64,000 bases of DNA from Poriferisodalis sp965204125 (GCF_965204125.1 NZ_OZ241968.1:1240001-1304000); one strand, 5' to 3'. Counted from the first letter of the stretch, positions 32,421-41,351 are shown. Translations and numbers: made by a program. Notes: generated by a model not told the origin, from the sequence alone.

Positions 32421-34127
32421 GTGATTCCGACGCAGGACTCGACGGGTGCCGACGACGGGCCGTCCGATGACAGCCGCGATAGCTCAGAGCCTCGGCACGT
32501 TCGATGGGTTGTGCTGGGCGCGGCGGCTGTCGTGGTCGTGGCGACCCTCGTGTTGGTTCTGTTGCTTGGGATAGGGGATTCCGAGGAGTTCTCTGAGCCG
32601 TTTGATGAGGTGGGGCCGTCATGGGCGGAGATCGCACAGCAGGTGCCTTCGGATCCTGGACGGCGTTACAGCGATGTGGAACTCGGCTTGTACGACCTCA
32701 TCGACGAGGTCGTGTACTACCACCCGTACTACGCCCGGTTCCGCAAGCCGGACGATTACTTCGCCGATTACGGAGCACGCCGCCACGCGATTCCGACCGA
32801 GGTCGAAGGTCACGAGCGCGAGCGTCTGCAGTTCGAGATCGACATTGAGGACGCTCTCGCCAGGGCGTACCACTATCTGCCTGCCGACTTGGGACCGGGC
32901 GGCCTGCTGGAGCAGGCATACGACAACTGGATGTCAGATTGCGCTGCTGAAGCCGGCTTCGCCGGTGTCGAGCTTGCCGACAGGTCAGCCGCAGAGCTGG
33001 ATCACTACGAGTCGGAGTTCGGGCTGAGCGCCGACGAGTTCTACGACCTTCGATACGACTGCGCGAGACAGGCGGGCTATTACCCGACGCTCGATCCCGA
33101 GATGCGTGACGAGATGGTCGGCCGCCTGAAGCAGCACTATCTGCAAGACCTGTACGACTTCATCCGCTTCACCGGAGTCGTCGAGATCCCGGTCGATCAT
33201 CACGAAGGCGCCCCTCGGCCGCTGGAGGATTCCTATGTCCGGCACTGCCTCAAATTCGACGTAGCAGGACGCGGGGCATGCGCGGAGCACTACCGGATCG
33301 AACTCACCGAAGAACAGAAGACGGCGCCCGCTACGCCACTAGCGGCGGCACCCGACGTCTCTGCTCCGTTCGTCGCGTTGTCGAACGGCTGGGGGCACTG
33401 GTGCGCGCTCAACCACGAAGGGCTCATCGACTGCTGGGGCGACAACAACTTCGGGCAAACAGACGCTCCGGCGGGCGAGTTCGCCGCCGTGGCAGTCGGC
33501 GGCGCTCATTCGTGCGCGCTCGATCACGCCGGGCTCATTGACTGCTGGGGCCGCAACGACTTCGGGCAGGCAGACGCTCTGTGGGGCGAGTTCGCCGCCG
33601 TGACAGCAGGCGGCTTTCATTCATGCGGGCTGCGCGGCGACGGCACCGTCGCGTGCTGGGGCGATCGCCACATGGAGAGGACCGCTGGACCGACGAACAA
33701 GTTCGTTGCTGTGTCCGGCGGCGGCCGGCACACATGCGCGCTGGACGACGCCGGGCTCATCGAATGCTGGGGCCAAAGCGAATTCGGGCAAACGGACGCA
33801 CCCGCAGGCGCGTTCGCGGCCGTTTCCGCCGGCTACGAGCACTCGTGCGCCCTGAACGACGGCCGCGGCATCGTCTGCTGGGGCAGAAACGACTTCGGGC
33901 AAACAGACGCACCTGCCGGCGAATATGTCGCCGTGTCAGCCGGCTGGGAGCACTCGTGCGCGCTGAGCCGCGCTCACCTCGTCGAATGCTGGGGCCGCAA
34001 CGACTTCCGGGAGGCAGACGCGCCCGCGCGCGGGTTCATCGCTGTGTCAGCCGGTTTCGAGCACTCGTGCGCGCTCAACCCCGCCGGCCAGATCAAATGC
34101 TGGGGCCGCGACAACTCCGACAGGTGA
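32421..34127 (+). CDS. Membrane-anchored RCC1-repeat protein
   Basis: This 568-residue protein has a short hydrophilic N-terminus, one transmembrane helix (WVVLGAAAVVVVATLVLVLL, residues 29-48), an acidic helical region (about 55-310), then seven RCC1-type repeats of 37 residues (about 319-568) of the form FxAVSAG-x-x-HSCAL...CWG-x-N-D-FGQTDAPAG. Seven blades would close one RCC1 propeller. Every repeat carries two Cys (HSCAL and xCWG), suggesting intra- or inter-blade disulfides outside the cell. Start is GTG 32421. Function is unknown; in other secreted bacterial proteins such propellers serve as binding modules. The repeat DNA is also visibly repetitive. Confidence 0.85.
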   Translation: MIPTQDSTGADDGPSDDSRDSSEPRHVRWVVLGAAAVVVVATLVLVLLLGIGDSEEFSEPFDEVGPSWAEIAQQVPSDPGRRYSDVELGLYDLIDEVVYYHPYYARFRKPDDYFADYGARRHAIPTEVEGHERERLQFEIDIEDALARAYHYLPADLGPGGLLEQAYDNWMSDCAAEAGFAGVELADRSAAELDHYESEFGLSADEFYDLRYDCARQAGYYPTLDPEMRDEMVGRLKQHYLQDLYDFIRFTGVVEIPVDHHEGAPRPLEDSYVRHCLKFDVAGRGACAEHYRIELTEEQKTAPATPLAAAPDVSAPFVALSNGWGHWCALNHEGLIDCWGDNNFGQTDAPAGEFAAVAVGGAHSCALDHAGLIDCWGRNDFGQADALWGEFAAVTAGGFHSCGLRGDGTVACWGDRHMERTAGPTNKFVAVSGGGRHTCALDDAGLIECWGQSEFGQTDAPAGAFAAVSAGYEHSCALNDGRGIVCWGRNDFGQTDAPAGEYVAVSAGWEHSCALSRAHLVECWGRNDFREADAPARGFIAVSAGFEHSCALNPAGQIKCWGRDNSDR

Positions 34128-34258
34128 AGTTCCGGGCGATGCTGACATCGGCGAGGCCGACGGTGACCGCCTTACACGAGTGCGCGTGCACGCAATAGGG
34201 CTGCGAAAACATGGACGGACGCCGTACCAAGCCCATGCGGTCTGTTGGCTCACTGCTG

Positions 34259-34342
34259 TGCGCGAGGAGGGACTTGAACCCTCACACCCTTGCGGGCACA
34301 GGCACCTGAAGCCTGCGCGTCTGCCAATTCCGCCACTCGCGC
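34259..34342 (-). tRNA. tRNA-Leu (anticodon CAG)
   Basis: The 84-nt gene has acceptor GCGCGAG pairing CTCGCGC, a class II variable arm, T arm GAGGG-TTCAAGT-CCCTC, and anticodon loop TTCAGGT in a CAGGC/GCCTG stem, giving anticodon CAG. Discriminator base A; CCA is not encoded. Confidence 0.95.
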
Positions 34343-34378
34343 GTGGGGCGAACAGACTAGCCCGCGAACCTCCGCTCC

Positions 34379-34393
34379 TACACTGAATTCCCG
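34379..34393 (+). promoter_or_regulatory. Putative -10 box of the envelope regulatory cluster
   Basis: TACACT (34379-34384) stands eight bases before the GTG at 34393 and could drive a near-leaderless transcript for the FHA-FHA-PP2C-SEDS-PBP operon. It lies only 37 bp from the start of the divergent tRNA-Leu gene. Confidence 0.4.
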
Positions 34394-34671
34394 TGGGTGG
34401 CGCCAGCCTGGTCGGCAGCGACGGACAGTGCCACGAACTGGGCTCGTCGACAGTCATCGGGCGGCGTGACGACTGCGACATCGTGCTCGACGGGCCGAAG
34501 GTCTCACGGCGGCATGCGCAGATCACCTCCGGCGCAGACGGCCTGCTGCTGGTGGATCTCGCCAGCGTGAACGGCACGCTGCTGAACGGGGTCGACATCA
34601 CCAGCGAGCGCCTGTCGCACGGCGATGTCGTCACCATCGGCACTCACGAGCTGCGGCTGGAGCTGGACTGA
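34393..34671 (+). CDS. FHA-domain protein (small, stand-alone)
   Basis: This 92-residue protein is essentially one forkhead-associated domain: STVIGRRDDCDIVLDG, then VSRRHAQI and LASVNGTLLNG, which contain the phosphothreonine-binding Arg, Ser-x-x-His and Asn-Gly residues. FHA domains bind phosphothreonine on partners of Ser/Thr kinases. In the equivalent actinobacterial cluster the first FHA protein (FhaA) is larger and has an extra N-terminal domain, so this may be a minimal version. It overlaps the next FHA gene by one base (TGATG). Confidence 0.88.
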   Translation: MGGASLVGSDGQCHELGSSTVIGRRDDCDIVLDGPKVSRRHAQITSGADGLLLVDLASVNGTLLNGVDITSERLSHGDVVTIGTHELRLELD

Positions 34672-35138
34672 TGTCCGAACAGCTGGTGCGGCTGCTCGCC
34701 CTGAGCGTGCTCGTGTTGCTGTACCTGTTCTTCTTCCGCGTAATGCGCGCCGTGTGGGCCGGTGTCGCAACACCCCGCAATCACTTCGGCTGGAGGTCGT
34801 TGCGCACGCTGCGAGGCAACGGGGTCGCCAACGGCAACACAGCCCCGCAGCCGGTAGCGCTCGTGGTCCGGTCGCCGTTGAGCGCCCAGGGAGAACGACA
34901 CCTGCTGGCTGACACGCTGACCATCGGGCGCGGTCCCGAGTGCGACGTGATTATCGACGACAGCTACTCGTCGCAGGCTCATGCCCGTCTCTTCCGCGAC
35001 GGCAGCCAGCATCTGTTGGAGGATCTGGGCTCGACGAACGGCACCTACCTGAACCGCCAGAAGGTCGACAACGCAACGGCGGTACGCGTCGGCGATTTCG
35101 TGCAGGTCGGCTCCACGGTCTTCGAGGTGGGCACATGA
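34671..35138 (+). CDS. fhaB: Membrane-anchored FHA-domain protein (FhaB-like)
   Basis: This 155-residue protein has an N-terminal transmembrane helix (LLALSVLVLLYLFFF, residues 8-22) and a C-terminal FHA domain (about 80-150) with DTLTIGRGPECDVIIDD, YSSQAHARLF and LGSTNGTYLNRQKV. This architecture and its place before the PP2C phosphatase match FhaB/FipA, which links PknB to cell wall synthesis and division proteins in mycobacteria. The pThr-binding Arg, Ser and Asn-Gly are present, although SxxH reads SSQAH. Confidence 0.88.
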   Translation: MSEQLVRLLALSVLVLLYLFFFRVMRAVWAGVATPRNHFGWRSLRTLRGNGVANGNTAPQPVALVVRSPLSAQGERHLLADTLTIGRGPECDVIIDDSYSSQAHARLFRDGSQHLLEDLGSTNGTYLNRQKVDNATAVRVGDFVQVGSTVFEVGT

Positions 35139-35187
35139 CCGGCGCGTACGGTGCCGCCGCAGCGCGCAGCCGCGAGACTGGGCCGTC

Positions 35188-36027
35188 ATGACTGCCCCAG
35201 CCCGCCAGATGCGCATTCGCTGGGGCGGAGCGTCGGATCGGGGCCTGCGCCGCGCCGAGAACCAAGACGCCATGTATGCAGACATCGGCCTGTTCGTGGT
35301 GGCTGACGGCATGGGCGGCCACCTCGGCGGCAGCGTCGCCTCGAGCCTCGCGGTGAAGACCGTCGCCGCAAACTCCCCCTCGACACCGGCTGAGCTGCTG
35401 GCGGCGGTTCGCCATGCCAACCAGGTGGTGCATCACCGGTCGACCGCTCATGCGGACCTGTCAGGCATGGGCACAACGCTGTGTGCCATCGCCGTGGTGC
35501 AGCAAGACGACAACCGCGTGTGGTGCCTGGCCAACGTCGGCGATTCCCGCGTCTACCGCTACCAAGGGGGCGAGCTCACCCAGCTCACGATCGACCACAA
35601 CTTCGTGGCCGAGATGATCCGAGCCGGCGACCTCACCGTCGAGCAGGCCGCTGACCACCCCCGGCGCAACACGCTGACGCGGGCCATCGGCGTGGAACCG
35701 AGCGTCGTGGTCGACGACTGGATCCTCGAGCTCACCGGCAACGACCGCTTCCTGCTGTGCACCGACGGCGTCACCAACGAATTGGACGAGTCCGACATCT
35801 CCGAGCTGCTCGACATCGACGAGCATCCCTCCGATGTGGCACGCGCCCTCGTCCGGCAGGCCAATGACCGCGGGGGGCGGGACAACTCCACAGCACTGGT
35901 GGTCGACGTCGACATCGAAGGGGTCGCACACAAGCCGGCCTCGACGGAAGCCGACGGTCCCGAGCCCGACGGCGGCACCCAGCGAACGCCGAGACGGCGC
36001 GGCTGGCGGCGTTCGCGCTCACGCTGA
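35188..36027 (+). CDS. pstP: PP2C-family Ser/Thr protein phosphatase (PstP-like)
   Basis: This 279-residue protein has the PP2C metal motifs: RRAENQDAMY, VVADGMGGHLGGSVAS, LANVGDSRVYRY, LLCTDGVTNELDESDI and DNSTALVVDV, with the metal-binding Asp residues present. It should dephosphorylate PknB and its targets. Unlike mycobacterial PstP, no long C-terminal transmembrane extension is seen; the tail ends in an Arg-rich stretch (TPRRRGWRRSRSR), so it is predicted to be cytosolic. It lies in the cluster between FhaB and the SEDS protein. Confidence 0.92.
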   Translation: MTAPARQMRIRWGGASDRGLRRAENQDAMYADIGLFVVADGMGGHLGGSVASSLAVKTVAANSPSTPAELLAAVRHANQVVHHRSTAHADLSGMGTTLCAIAVVQQDDNRVWCLANVGDSRVYRYQGGELTQLTIDHNFVAEMIRAGDLTVEQAADHPRRNTLTRAIGVEPSVVVDDWILELTGNDRFLLCTDGVTNELDESDISELLDIDEHPSDVARALVRQANDRGGRDNSTALVVDVDIEGVAHKPASTEADGPEPDGGTQRTPRRRGWRRSRSR

Positions 36028-36074
36028 GGCCTCCGCTGCGGGTCCGACGCCGTACCGAGGCAGCGCTCGCCGCA

Positions 36075-37400
36075 ATGGCCGGCGTAGTGATCTGCACCAC
36101 GTTTGCTGTCGCCGCGCTGGGTGTGGAGCAGAACTCCGCCTTGGGCGGTGCCGGCAGCAGTGGCGCAATCGAATCGTTCTGGCGTACCGCCGGTTGGCTG
36201 GCCGCTGTCTTGGCCGGAGGCGCAGCAGCTCACGTCGCCATCAGGAGGTGGGCGCCGAACAGCAACGAGATCCTCTTCGGACTCATTGGGTTGCTCATGG
36301 GCATCGGTTGGGTCTTCGTCGCGCGGGTCGATGCCTCCTTGGCGTCCGAGCAGGCAGTCACCGTGCTCCTGGGATTTGCGGCAATCGCCGCAACCCTGGT
36401 CGCCGCCCCGCGGCTCGACTGGCTCTTGAAGCGACCCGGCGTGTGCGGTTTCTTTGCTGTCGCACTTCTTGCCGCGGGGAGCTTCTCCGGTGGGGCCGAT
36501 CCCTCAGCCGGCGCGTACGAACCGCCGCGCCAGTGGCTGAATCTCGGATCGCTGAGCGTGCAGCCGTACGGACTGGCCAAGCTCGCCGTGATCCTGGCAG
36601 CCTGCGCGCTCACCGTCTGCGCCCCGCGCTGGCTGCCGGTTCGCGTGGTTCCGCATCGCCATACCGCTGGCGCGATCGTCGCCGCCGTCGGCGCGTGGAC
36701 ACTCCTCATCGCAGGGGGTGACATCGCGTCCTCTGTGGTGATCTTCGTGGCTGCCTGGCTGCCGCTCTGGCTGGACGGCGACGATCACCTCGAAACGGGG
36801 CTGCCGACGGTTGCGAGAACGGTGCGTACGCGAGCGCTCGGCGGGATCGCCGCCACCTATGGAATCGGCGTGGTTGTGCTCGCCTCGGTGTACGACTGGC
36901 TTTCCGCTCAGCTGCGCCACTGGCAGAACCCGTGGACGGCGACCGACGGCGCAGCGACGGTCGAGAGCGCTTTCGCCATCAGCGCCGGCGGACTCAGCGG
37001 CGTGGGGCCAGGTCTCGGTGCCCCGGATCGCATAGCTGCAGCACACAGCGACTTCGTTTTCGCCGTGATCACCGAGGAACTCGGCATCCTGGGCGGCGCT
37101 GCGATCCTGGCGGCACTCATGCTGTTCGTCGGCGTCGGCGCCGGTATCGCACAACGGGCGTACGGCACACATCGGCTGCTTGCGGCCACGGCAACCGTTG
37201 TTGTCGGGCTGCAGGCATTCCTCACCATTGCCGGCGTGCTGCGGTTGCTTCCGCACACCGTGGGTGCCCTGCCGTTCGTGGCCCACGGCCCAGCCGCGAT
37301 GGTCGGCAACTGCATCGCGGTCGGGATGCTGCTCGCCATCTCCAGCGTCAGCGATGTCTCCCGAGGCGAGCCTCAACAACTGGCGCAGGGCGATTCGTGA
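36075..37400 (+). CDS. SEDS-family protein (FtsW/RodA-like), catalytic motifs lost
   Basis: This 441-residue polytopic membrane protein aligns along its length with FtsW/RodA, the lipid II glycosyltransferases: RQWLNLGSLSVQPYGLAKL (residues 152-170), a loop before SAFAISAGGLSGVGPGLG (298-315), HSDFVFAVITEELGILGG (324-341) and LPFVAHGPAAMVGN (399-412). Several near-invariant residues are changed: the QPSE motif reads QPYG (163-166), the loop normally carrying the essential Asp (ADP-x-G-x-GYQ) reads TATDGAAT (288-295), and SYGGSS reads AHGPAA (404-409). It lies between PstP and the PBP, overlapping it by GTGA. Probably a non-catalytic SEDS pseudoenzyme (inference). Confidence 0.82.
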   Translation: MAGVVICTTFAVAALGVEQNSALGGAGSSGAIESFWRTAGWLAAVLAGGAAAHVAIRRWAPNSNEILFGLIGLLMGIGWVFVARVDASLASEQAVTVLLGFAAIAATLVAAPRLDWLLKRPGVCGFFAVALLAAGSFSGGADPSAGAYEPPRQWLNLGSLSVQPYGLAKLAVILAACALTVCAPRWLPVRVVPHRHTAGAIVAAVGAWTLLIAGGDIASSVVIFVAAWLPLWLDGDDHLETGLPTVARTVRTRALGGIAATYGIGVVVLASVYDWLSAQLRHWQNPWTATDGAATVESAFAISAGGLSGVGPGLGAPDRIAAAHSDFVFAVITEELGILGGAAILAALMLFVGVGAGIAQRAYGTHRLLAATATVVVGLQAFLTIAGVLRLLPHTVGALPFVAHGPAAMVGNCIAVGMLLAISSVSDVSRGEPQQLAQGDS

Positions 37401-38677
37401 AGGGGCGCATCATCCGGTTGACCGTCGCGCTCGCGGTCGGCTTCGCCATCCTGCTGGTGCAGCTCACCAATCTGGGCTTCGTCGCTGCCGAGGGTCTCCG
37501 CAGTCACGAACTGAACACGCGTGCCGCGGCGGCAGCCTTCGGCAACGCACGCGGTGCGATCCACAGCGCCGATGGCGAAATCCTCGCGCTCCCCATCGGG
37601 CACCCCGACGCCGGTCAGCGACTGCTCCGTGCGTACCCGCACGGTCCGCTGTACGCCCACGTCGTGGGCTACCTGGGTCCAGCAGCCGGCGCCAGCGGAG
37701 TCGAGCGCAGCTACGACAGCGAGCTGTCGGGCAGAGCGACGGGCATTGCCGTACAGGAGCTGGCCGACCTGTTCGCCGACAGCGGTCGAGTGGGTGATGT
37801 GATCTTGACTCTCAACCACGGCGTACAGCTCACCGCGCGTGCCGCGCTGGGCGACCGTGACGGCGCCGTCGTCGCCATCGAGCCAGCGACCGGCGCGGTC
37901 ATCGCGATGTGGTCTCGCCCCAGCTTCGATCCCGACGCGCTGGTATCACCGAAGCCCGGTGCCGTTCAAGCAGGTACTCGGCTTCCGGTGGCACGCGCCT
38001 ACCAGCGCCACTACGCCCTCACCGCCGACCAATCGCTCGGCGCGGCGGGCGTCGAGTTGCTGGAAGGTGCACGCCGGAAGCCGGGTTCAACCGGCATCGA
38101 TCTGCCTGGCGAACTGGACGGGGTCGAACCGGAAGACACCGGCAGCGGCAGCGGCGATGACACACCGGTGCGGATGACACCGCTGCAGCTGGCGGTGGCA
38201 GCCGCATCGATCGCCAACGACGGGATCCGGATGCGCCCCCACGTCGTGCGCCGCGTCGACAGCCGCTCCGCCGAAGACGAGCAGTCGGCTCTCGAGGCGT
38301 CGGTGGAGACCGCGCCGCGCGATGCCGGGCAGCTCTTCGAGACTGCCAGCGCGGCCGGACTGCTGGGTCGTATGGCCGCAGAGGCACAGCAAGCCTCCAT
38401 CGGCCTCGAGCCGGCCGACGGCATCGAAGTTGCAGCAGCAATCGCGACCGGACTGCTGGGCGATCCGTCCGACAGCAGCACACGAACCGGGAGCTGGGCC
38501 GTGCTGCTGGCCCCGGCAGATGCGCCCACCGTCGCCGTGGCGGTGCTGATCGAACCCGACGCCACACTTGACATCGGCAATGGACGAGGCGGCGGTACCT
38601 TGGCAACGATGATCGCTGCGACCGCAGCGGAAACCGCCCTTGCGCTGCGGGCAGTCGCCATCTCCAACCGCCCGTAG
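37397..38677 (+). CDS. Class B penicillin-binding-protein-like pseudoenzyme (PbpA-like)
   Basis: This 426-residue protein starts with GTG in the SEDS stop codon and has one N-terminal transmembrane helix (residues 7-25). PbpA-like stretches remain: NARGAIHSADGEILAL (50-65), VGDVILTLNHGVQLTARAAL (132-151), GAVVAIEPATGAVIAMWSRP (156-175), the IDLPGEL block (234-240), MTPLQLAVAAASIANDGI, and LLAPADAPTVAVAVLIE. However the PPGSTFK region with the active Ser and Lys, the SxN motif and the KTG triad (now near AIATGLLG) are all absent; a section of roughly 80 residues is missing after DPDALVS. It cannot be a transpeptidase as read. The frame is intact, so it is not a decayed pseudogene. Confidence 0.85.
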   Translation: MKGRIIRLTVALAVGFAILLVQLTNLGFVAAEGLRSHELNTRAAAAAFGNARGAIHSADGEILALPIGHPDAGQRLLRAYPHGPLYAHVVGYLGPAAGASGVERSYDSELSGRATGIAVQELADLFADSGRVGDVILTLNHGVQLTARAALGDRDGAVVAIEPATGAVIAMWSRPSFDPDALVSPKPGAVQAGTRLPVARAYQRHYALTADQSLGAAGVELLEGARRKPGSTGIDLPGELDGVEPEDTGSGSGDDTPVRMTPLQLAVAAASIANDGIRMRPHVVRRVDSRSAEDEQSALEASVETAPRDAGQLFETASAAGLLGRMAAEAQQASIGLEPADGIEVAAAIATGLLGDPSDSSTRTGSWAVLLAPADAPTVAVAVLIEPDATLDIGNGRGGGTLATMIAATAAETALALRAVAISNRP

Positions 38678-38742
38678 CCCGAACACTTCGCAGTCACCCC
38701 GCCGGCCCCACGGCCCGATCTGGCAGCAATTGGCCCCCGCTC

Positions 38743-41058
38743 ATGGCAGACACCGACAACCCAATCTTCGGCGGTCGCTACGAGCTGTTCAGCCGCATCG
38801 CGCGGGGCGGAATGTCCGAGGTATTCCTGGGTCGCGACCGCCTGCTCGACCGGCCCGTCGCCGTCAAGGTCCTGTTCCCCGAGTTCGCGACCGACTCGTC
38901 CTTCGTCGAGCGGTTCCGGCGTGAGGCCCAAGCCGCCGCAAACCTGAGCCAGCCGAACGTGGTCGGCGTGTACGACTGGGGCAACCACGAAGGCACCTAC
39001 TACATCGTGATGGAGTACGTCGAGGGCCGAAGCCTCGCGGAGGTGATCCGCAGCGACGGCCCGCTGCACCCCGACCGGGCTGCAGATATCGCCATCGACA
39101 TTGCCGCCGCGCTCGCATTCGCTCACAGCAACGGCGTGGTGCACCGCGACATCAAGCCCGGCAACGTCATGATCACCCAGTCGGGCCAGGTCAAGGTGGC
39201 CGACTTCGGCATCGCACGAGCACTCGGCGGCGGCACCGACGACCTGACACGCACCGGATCTGTCATGGGCACGGCTACGTACCTGTCGCCCGAACAGGCT
39301 CAGGGGCTGGAAGCGGATCCGCGCAGCGATGTGTACTCGCTGTCCGTCGTGCTCTACGAGGTGCTGACCGCGGGGCCGCCATTCACCGGGGACAGTCCCG
39401 TTGCCATCGCCTACAAGCACGTCCAGGAAGCGCCGGTCCCGCCGTCGCGCTACAACGCCGACGTTCCCCACGAACTCGAGGCCATCTGCCTGCGGGGGCT
39501 CGCCAAGGACCCCGCCGCGCGCTACGGCTCAGCCGCCGAGCTGCGCAACGATCTGCTGCGGTTCCGGGCAGGTCAGCCGACCCATGCCGCAGCAACCGAT
39601 GTCACCGCCTATTTCCCGGCTGTGACAGCCGCCGCGCCCGAGAGCACGCCGCATGCGCCCCCTGCCGAGCCGGTCGCAGCGCCCTCGCAGACTGCGCCGC
39701 CCGCGTACCAACAACCTCCTCCGGCACCGCCGGCGCCCCCGTACGGCCGCCATGGAGGCGGCGCAAGCGAATACGGCGGAGCGCAGTACCCGCCGCAGTA
39801 CCCGCAAGGTCCGCCGCCTGGCGCTGTCGAGCCGCCGGACCGCACGCCGATGTGGATCACGCTGCTGGTCATCTTGCTGCTGGTGATTGCGGGATTGGTA
39901 TTCCTGCTGGTCAACGACCGCGGCGAGCCGGGCGTGGTGACCGAACCCGAGAGCACCTCCGATGTGCGATTGCGGGTGCCCAGCGTGGTGGGCCTGCATT
40001 TCACCGAAGCCGAACGCGAACTCGCCGACGTGGGCTTCGAGCACGTCAGCATCGAATTCTCCGAACGCGACGACGTCGACGAGAACGTCGTGTTCCAGCA
40101 GAATCCCCGCGCCGGGCTGCTGCTCGCCGAGCCGAACGATCCCGACAATCCGGTCACCCTGTTCGTAGCCGCGCCGCGCACCCTGATCCTGCTGCCCAAC
40201 GTGGTCGGGCGAACCTACGAAGAGGCCGAGGCGATGCTGGTCACCGCAGGCTTCAGCGTGGAACGCATCGACGTGCGCAACGACAACCTGGCGATCGGAT
40301 TGGTGACCGAGCAGAGCATCCCGAGTACCGAGCAACGTCCAGCAGGCACGATCGTGACGCTGACGGTCTCCGCGGGCCGTGGCGAAGTCGAGGTGCCGCG
40401 CCTGGCCGGGCAGACGATCGACGACGCCAGGGTCACGCTGGCCCGTCTCGGACTCGTCGACCGGGTGGAGCGCGAGTTCACCACCGAGTTCAGCGCGGGA
40501 ACGGTCATCCGCAGCAGTCCCGAAGCCGCCGAGCCTGTGGAGCGGGGCAGCGTCATCACGCTGATCGTGTCTGACGGCCCAGAGGAGCTGGTGGTGCCCG
40601 CACTGGAGGACTTCGGCACCACGCTCGCCGACCGCATCGAAGCCCAGCTGGTGGCGCTCGGTTTCACCGTGAAGCGCACGGCGCGCGAGGTCTCCAACCT
40701 CGATGTCAACACGAACGTCGTCCGCGACATCAGTCCCGAACCCGGAACGGTGCTGATCGCCGGATCCGAAGTGGTCCTGCACATGTTCAAGCCACCGGCG
40801 GTGCTGGCCATCCCGAGCCTGCAGGCATTGGAGACCTTCGATCCCGACGGGGTCGAAGCGGCCCTGACGGAGCTGGGCTTCACAGTCGAACGCCGCACGC
40901 AGACGGTGGCTGCCGGCGATCCCGCCGACGGGCAGGTCATCTCGCTGGATCCGCCGCCGGGCACCGACATCAGGATCAACTACGACACCATCACCATGGT
41001 CATCGGCGAAGCCAGCCCAGCAGAAGCCAACGGCGAAGAAGCCGACGGCAACGGTTAG
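38743..41058 (+). CDS. pknB: PASTA-domain Ser/Thr protein kinase
   Basis: This 771-residue protein has a cytosolic kinase domain (about 9-275: IARGGMSEVFLGRD, VAVKVL, VVHRDIKPGNVM, VADFGIARA), a Pro/Ala-rich linker, a transmembrane helix (WITLLVILLLVIAGLVFLLV, about 368-387) and five extracellular PASTA repeats (about 405-770). PASTA kinases sense muropeptides or lipid II and control cell wall synthesis and division. All catalytic residues are present (Lys in AVK, HRD, DFG). It closes the cluster with FHA, PP2C and SEDS/PBP genes, 65 bp after the PBP gene. Confidence 0.97.
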   Translation: MADTDNPIFGGRYELFSRIARGGMSEVFLGRDRLLDRPVAVKVLFPEFATDSSFVERFRREAQAAANLSQPNVVGVYDWGNHEGTYYIVMEYVEGRSLAEVIRSDGPLHPDRAADIAIDIAAALAFAHSNGVVHRDIKPGNVMITQSGQVKVADFGIARALGGGTDDLTRTGSVMGTATYLSPEQAQGLEADPRSDVYSLSVVLYEVLTAGPPFTGDSPVAIAYKHVQEAPVPPSRYNADVPHELEAICLRGLAKDPAARYGSAAELRNDLLRFRAGQPTHAAATDVTAYFPAVTAAAPESTPHAPPAEPVAAPSQTAPPAYQQPPPAPPAPPYGRHGGGASEYGGAQYPPQYPQGPPPGAVEPPDRTPMWITLLVILLLVIAGLVFLLVNDRGEPGVVTEPESTSDVRLRVPSVVGLHFTEAERELADVGFEHVSIEFSERDDVDENVVFQQNPRAGLLLAEPNDPDNPVTLFVAAPRTLILLPNVVGRTYEEAEAMLVTAGFSVERIDVRNDNLAIGLVTEQSIPSTEQRPAGTIVTLTVSAGRGEVEVPRLAGQTIDDARVTLARLGLVDRVEREFTTEFSAGTVIRSSPEAAEPVERGSVITLIVSDGPEELVVPALEDFGTTLADRIEAQLVALGFTVKRTAREVSNLDVNTNVVRDISPEPGTVLIAGSEVVLHMFKPPAVLAIPSLQALETFDPDGVEAALTELGFTVERRTQTVAAGDPADGQVISLDPPPGTDIRINYDTITMVIGEASPAEANGEEADGNG

Positions 41059-41070
41059 GTTGACCCGTCA
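41056..41070 (+). promoter_or_regulatory. Putative leaderless -10 box of crgA
   Basis: TAGGTT (41056-41061) contains the pknB stop codon and stands eight bases before the crgA ATG at 41070. It would allow crgA to be transcribed apart from pknB. Confidence 0.35.
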
Positions 41071-41336
41071 TGGCCCGGCCCCGTAAGACCAGCCGCATCA
41101 CGCCCAAGGGCACACGACCGCAGAACGCACCTGCCCAGCAGCACAGCACTGGCAGCGACGTCCCCCAGAGCGCCTCGTGGTTCGGCTGGCTGATCGTGGC
41201 ACTGCTCGGAGTCGGCACCGCAGTGATCGTGGCGAACTACATGAGCTGGCTGCCGGGCAGTCCGGCCAGCGCCTGGATTGCCGTCGGCTTGGGCATCGTC
41301 TTGGTGGGCATCCTGCTCGCTACGCGCTGGCGGTAA
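41070..41336 (+). CDS. crgA: Cell division protein CrgA
   Basis: This 88-residue protein has a basic N-terminus (MARPRKTSRITPKGTRP) and two transmembrane helices (SWFGWLIVALLGVGTAVIVA and AWIAVGLGIVLVGILLAT) separated by NYMSWLPGSPAS, ending in RWR, the CrgA pattern. CrgA is an actinobacterial septum protein that recruits or stabilises divisome and PBP partners. Its presence with pknB, pstP and fha genes is the conserved actinobacterial arrangement. Confidence 0.9.
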   Translation: MARPRKTSRITPKGTRPQNAPAQQHSTGSDVPQSASWFGWLIVALLGVGTAVIVANYMSWLPGSPASAWIAVGLGIVLVGILLATRWR

Positions 41337-41351
41337 TGACACGGATGTAAC

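Noticed and set aside
33360..34120. Regular DNA repeats resembling an array
   Set aside because: Spacing is about 111 bp, in frame, and encodes the seven RCC1 blades; there are no short identical repeats with unique spacers, so it is not CRISPR.
37397..38677. Frameshifted or broken PBP pseudogene
   Set aside because: The frame is continuous from a GTG coupled to the SEDS stop to a normal stop, codon use fits a real gene and conserved blocks occur in order; the missing motifs look like in-frame loss rather than decay.
38011..39471. Long minus-strand open frame opposite the PBP and pknB
   Set aside because: Composition and lack of motifs show a shadow of the plus-strand genes; pknB motifs are unmistakable.
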